This document shows positions 7,101 to 9,073 of a stretch of DNA of 9,073 nt, in pieces. Numbering within the stretch: the first letter of the stretch is position 1; each line of letters opens with the position of its first letter. A program made the translations under genes and the position numbers. The notes beneath the pieces were generated by a model. That model ran no database searches. It was not told the origin of the DNA and saw only the letters and a list, made by a program, of their open reading frames with translations. The stretch comes from Oligosphaeraceae bacterium (GTDB lineage: Bacteria > Verrucomicrobiota > Lentisphaeria > Oligosphaerales > Oligosphaeraceae). The stretch covers positions 1 to 9,073 of the forward strand of contig JAAYYJ010000409.1 in the NCBI GenBank assembly GCA_012515455.1, read 5' to 3'.

Positions 7101-8761
7101 GACTGTGCCGGCGGCAGGCTGCCCTGGGGCGGGTGCAGGCTTTTTTCCAGCTGTGGGGTGGCCGGGAAAAGCGCCTGGCAGTCCGCCGGAATCTTGTAGG
7201 GCATCACTGCAACCAGGCCAGTGCCGTTCTGGACCATTTCTGAAAGACGCTGGCGGTTGTGCTGGTTGATGGTCGTGATCTGCATGCCGCCCAAAACGAT
7301 GCAGTCGTAATCCTGTTTCAGCAGTTCCTCCAGGTACAGATTGGTCTCACCTGCACCGCCGGCATGGCCCCAGATGTTGTGCCATTTCAGATGGCCGTTG
7401 CTGGAAAAAGTGCAGGTGCTGACCTGGGCATCCATCCGGTTGGCCAGTTCAGTCACTTCCCGACCGCCAATTACATCTGTCAGGACCAGCAGCTTGATCC
7501 GCCCGCGGCTGTATTTTTGCAGCCAGGGCCGCCCGCCGTTGGGGGGCAGCGATAAATCCCAGCTGAAGCAATCCTGCCGGTCCGAGGCATCGAGAATGAC
7601 CTGGCCGAAGCGTTCCCGATCATCGCCGCGGCGGGGCTCTGCAGGTGGAACCGCATAATCGGCAGGTGGTACCGGCTGATTCAGCGCACGCAGGGTCAGC
7701 ACCTGCTGTCCGGCCGCGGAGATCAGGCGGCAGGTGATCTCACAGGTCTTTCCGGCCGGGAGCTGCTGCTGACTGGGAATGCGTACTGCCGTCCGGCCTG
7801 GCAACGATACAGTACCTTCGGCAATTTTGTTCTCCAGGAGTTCCGGCAATTCCCGGCAGTACAGTTCGTATTTGCCGCTGAGGGGGGAAGCGGAATACAG
7901 CCGGAAGCCCTGCAGAGCCTGGCTGGTTAATTCCAGTTCGCCGCACAGCTCGCCGTTACCGCCGTCAACCCGGCTCAAGCCTGCGAAAACCGTGAAGCTG
8001 CATTCGGCCAGGAAGCTCTTGCCGCAGGGGACCTTCTGGGACCGGAACAGATGCTCCAACGTATTGCCGACGCTGCCCTGCCAGTTGTACAGGCACATCA
8101 AGTCGGGATACTCGACATCCAGCAACACTCCGGTCTGGGCGTCGGGCAGAAGGTATGCGCTCCAGCCGTCTTGCAGGTCATAGTGGAAGGATTCGTTCAG
8201 CGGCTTGGCGGAGGAATACGCGATCTCCTTGACACCGCTTTGGGTGGGGATGTACATCCTGCCGTCCCGGTTTTTGACCCGGACATCGTGATGCAGCCAG
8301 GGGCAGTAGCTGATATCCTGCATGGCATTCGGATTGACCTCCAGCTCATAGCTGACCTGGAGGTTCGGTGCGGCTGCCGCCAGGCGGTAGGTCTTGCTCA
8401 GGCTCAGCCACTGATATGTCTCCTTGCCCCGGGGCTGGCGAGTGAGTTTGACTCCGCCCGGGAGCACCTCGAAGGTACAGGCGTCCCGGATGTTCGCACT
8501 GGCGTTGAAGCGCTCCTGCCAATGCAAATCTACCATGATCCCGGAATCCCAGGCCGGATCAGTGTATTCCAGCTGCCTGACTTTGTCATAAAAACTGCTG
8601 ATGCGGCCATTCCAGGCAGGATTGATCTGCACCCGCAAAAATTCATTCTCCAGCTGCAGCAGACCATTGGGCAGCTGGCTAAATTCCTGGCTGCGCAGAG
8701 AAATAACTGCACTGCTGGTGGCCAGCAGGATGACAAAACAACGGAGAGCATGCTGCATCAT
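4142..8761 (-). CDS. Very large secreted GH42-like (clan GH-A) glycoside hydrolase-type protein
   Basis: Predicted glycan-active protein of 1539 residues, exported by a Sec signal peptide (1 to about 24, no lipobox). Approximate layout: 28-263 mutarotase-like beta-sandwich (LENEFLRVQINPAWNGRISS); 271-360 Ig-like; 420-613 glutamine-amidotransferase-like fold (YDCIVLGGMQ); 658-843 two Ig-like domains; 852-1218 TIM-barrel like GH42 beta-galactosidases; 1219-1408 the GH42 trimerisation domain (second amidotransferase-like fold, SVAVHYSQTSA to GGLLCAD); 1413-1539 beta domain. The barrel has MYDLGDE with E1004 as likely acid/base, then FRDWL, LNQEW and FPDWSAVQP as in GH42. The usual nucleophile step reads PTMGWVGYGSS (1147-1157) with no Glu; E1181 is an alternative. 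Substrate unknown; galactosides are only the family default. The frame runs to a TTG at 8797, but the ATG at 8759-8761 has AGGGA 6 bases upstream and begins the signal peptide. It is more than twice the length of an ordinary GH42 enzyme. Confidence 0.85.
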   Translation of the reverse strand: MMQHALRCFVILLATSSAVISLRSQEFSQLPNGLLQLENEFLRVQINPAWNGRISSFYDKVRQLEYTDPAWDSGIMVDLHWQERFNASANIRDACTFEVLPGGVKLTRQPRGKETYQWLSLSKTYRLAAAAPNLQVSYELEVNPNAMQDISYCPWLHHDVRVKNRDGRMYIPTQSGVKEIAYSSAKPLNESFHYDLQDGWSAYLLPDAQTGVLLDVEYPDLMCLYNWQGSVGNTLEHLFRSQKVPCGKSFLAECSFTVFAGLSRVDGGNGELCGELELTSQALQGFRLYSASPLSGKYELYCRELPELLENKIAEGTVSLPGRTAVRIPSQQQLPAGKTCEITCRLISAAGQQVLTLRALNQPVPPADYAVPPAEPRRGDDRERFGQVILDASDRQDCFSWDLSLPPNGGRPWLQKYSRGRIKLLVLTDVIGGREVTELANRMDAQVSTCTFSSNGHLKWHNIWGHAGGAGETNLYLEELLKQDYDCIVLGGMQITTINQHNRQRLSEMVQNGTGLVAVMPYKIPADCQALFPATPQLEKSLHPPQGSLPPAQSFVVAPTAAAYRALPLADMPAMLRFPYQSSQALVTADGQPWYCQGEYGQGRTALFAWLTGRPDNFNSCGLAPFMPEEVPFPFQNYIYGSLIKSVLWACRRETTLLEELQVEDGALVLSLNNQLSNAGELEIELSATHQSGLALETQKISLTLPAGRSRQRLPLDYPALQGRTWLEVRLRQQGYDSDFGGLAWQNDNPLKIIACDFPAQPYLEDSVLPLSLQTSQPAQITVTITDQLGRECVRQEGATAADGKQNLELPLRHLYVQYARITVEVRDQQGRLCDRRISGLDLVRKVDQQRSWDQFHLMLSWSYRIDRQMPFFHFPLRRAALNEMGVTLGLFHGTPVGWGPEPQRWLLDNRYGEGSQLVMESLARVRGNDQNGRRYPSFDYRAGRQAEIKAIQQKYNDTRDKVHLHRDPQLDCPDYLARQKEALRQWLPELQQHHPFMYDLGDEMSYTYFNTPVDFDFSPESLQRFRDWLQPQYQSLQQLNQEWQREFPDWSAVQPETLLEARERGVYTGWAMHKLYNTTVFSGYLRMVADTIRECDPGALITISGTQDPNPYNAYDWTQLMPIFDSMSAYTRDGLPEIYRSFKKIPTMGWVGYGSSADTMWKQIWDNVYNGHYGVALYNETVLLNPDLTLTPDGLAIRDATKALREGIGTLIYNSEREKPSVAVHYSQTSAIAAWIDNRQKIFPAVRGTWLELLKGLGCSIKFLSSREIEGGGLLQGGYRAVVLPLSGALSAAEVQALTGFVEQGGLLCADAQPGRYNERLVKLPEPALPALPQAILLAEPLLATGSNQEMEQLRQRLHQRLLASGAIPPQPAAAVTAGEADLHFFELCPAGGKIVALLSRSAAEVALTRNSGEYFYDCLSGQELQDLKVALPPSRPAVFCRLPYRVSGLEVTARRTDDGIALQAAVQPEPGAALRHVLRFAVSRPGGPVLRHYSKVLEAPAGRAEHVFHPALNERGNWNIAVVDVLSGVRQDVTVEW

Positions 8762-8767
8762 GAGAAA

Positions 8768-8772
8768 TCCCT
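8768..8772 (-). promoter_or_regulatory. Shine-Dalgarno site deciding the GH42-like start
   Basis: AGGGA on the minus strand lies 6 bases before ATG 8759-8761 and 9 bases before a second, adjacent ATG at 8756-8758. Either ATG gives the same signal peptide. It argues against the upstream TTG at 8795-8797, which would add 12 polar residues. Confidence 0.65.
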
Positions 8773-8842
8773 GGTGGTTTTTAAGCAATGGAGGCAAAAC
8801 AGTGCGCCGGTCAATTACGAAGCCCCATCGCAGGGCTGGAAA

Positions 8843-9073
8843 TCAATACATTTTCTTAAAGGGGTAGAACCGGGCTACTGACTCCTGGGCATTGATGTCA
8901 TTCCCGCCATGCGGGCCACTACGGCTGCGCATCGGGGTGTAACAGGGCGAAGGCGCTTTGTAATAACTGACATGTCCGTCCAGCATGACATAATTGGCTC
9001 CGCCATCATGCCTGGCCCGGCCCCAAATCCAGTTCGCCCGGTTGGAATTGTTGGGTGCGGACCCCTGCCAGTC
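8843..9073 (-). CDS. Pseudopilin-type protein with H-X9-DG motif (DUF1559-like), C-terminal part
   Basis: The minus strand is open from the window edge to TGA at 8843-8845 and encodes the last 76 residues; the start lies beyond 9073. The key element is RHDGGANYVMLDGHVSYYK: His, exactly nine residues, then Asp-Gly. This is the 'prepilin-type processing-associated H-X9-DG' motif found near the C-terminus of DUF1559-type pseudopilins, which carry a type IV prepilin N-terminal methylation signal and occur in many copies in Planctomycetes, Verrucomicrobia and Lentisphaerae. The preceding NRANWIWGRA segment and the following short tail (about 40 residues, ending PFKKMY) fit. The prepilin N-terminus cannot be seen here. 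The gene ends 81 bases before the GH42-like start on the same strand. Its precise role (pseudopilus, surface anchoring or substrate capture) is not established; family call is firm. Confidence 0.88.
   Translation of the reverse strand, partial: DWQGSAPNNSNRANWIWGRARHDGGANYVMLDGHVSYYKAPSPCYTPMRSRSGPHGGNDINAQESVARFYPFKKMY

Noticed and set aside
8786..8814. Possible minus-strand promoter for the GH42-like gene, TTGACC at 8809-8814
   Set aside because: The hexamer 17 bases downstream is CCATTG, far from TATAAT, and other spacings are no better. No usable -10 box was found.
8821..8845. Hairpin AGCCC...GGGCT after the pseudopilin stop as a terminator
   Set aside because: The stem is only 5 to 6 bp with a G-T pair and is not followed by a T run, so it is unlikely to end transcription.
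1..9073. CRISPR arrays, tRNA or rRNA genes, insertion sequences, phage genes
   Set aside because: I saw no regularly spaced repeats, no terminal inverted repeats with a transposase, no integrase and no tRNA-like cloverleaf; nearly all bases are accounted for by the genes listed.

Overview
The window looks like chromosome of a diderm (Gram-negative) bacterium of the PVC superphylum, most likely Lentisphaerota (Victivallales-like) or a related Verrucomicrobiota. The signs are an LPS gene (lpxD), a Skp/OmpH periplasmic chaperone, a lipobox lipoprotein, a very large secreted glycoside-hydrolase-like protein, and a protein end carrying the H-X9-DG motif of the DUF1559-type pseudopilins that are expanded in Planctomycetes, Verrucomicrobia and Lentisphaerae. 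The lineage is an inference from gene content; no marker gene is present.

Layout. Bases 1-147 (+) are the 3' end of an M24-family (pita-bread) metallopeptidase gene, closed by a textbook rho-independent terminator at 165-202. Everything else lies on the minus strand and converges on it. In transcription order: the 3' end of an H-X9-DG pseudopilin gene (8843-9073, missing from the supplied ORF list because its start lies outside the window); a 1539-residue secreted GH42-like protein (4142-8761); a secreted beta-sandwich plus fibronectin-III protein (3235-4110); an outer-membrane-type lipoprotein with a related beta-sandwich (2200-3078); skp/ompH (1455-2108); and lpxD (331-1398). Gaps are 81, 31, 121 to 156, 91 and 56 bases, with no convincing terminator on this strand, so co-transcription of much of the run is plausible.

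How the genes fit together. The upstream half (pseudopilin, GH42-like protein, beta-sandwich/FnIII protein, lipoprotein) reads as a small glycan-handling module of exported proteins. The downstream half is outer-membrane housekeeping: Skp carries nascent outer-membrane proteins and LpxD makes UDP-2,3-diacylglucosamine for lipid A. The usual bamA partner upstream of skp is absent from the window, and its place is taken by the glycan-type genes.

Points worth a second look: the GH42-like protein keeps a GH-A type acid/base region (GDE) but has no glutamate where the GH42 nucleophile is expected; it carries two class-I-glutamine-amidotransferase-like folds; the FnIII domain of its neighbour stops before the last strand, and a plausible last strand lies in another frame just beyond the stop; and strong GC hairpins without U-tracts sit in both gaps flanking skp.
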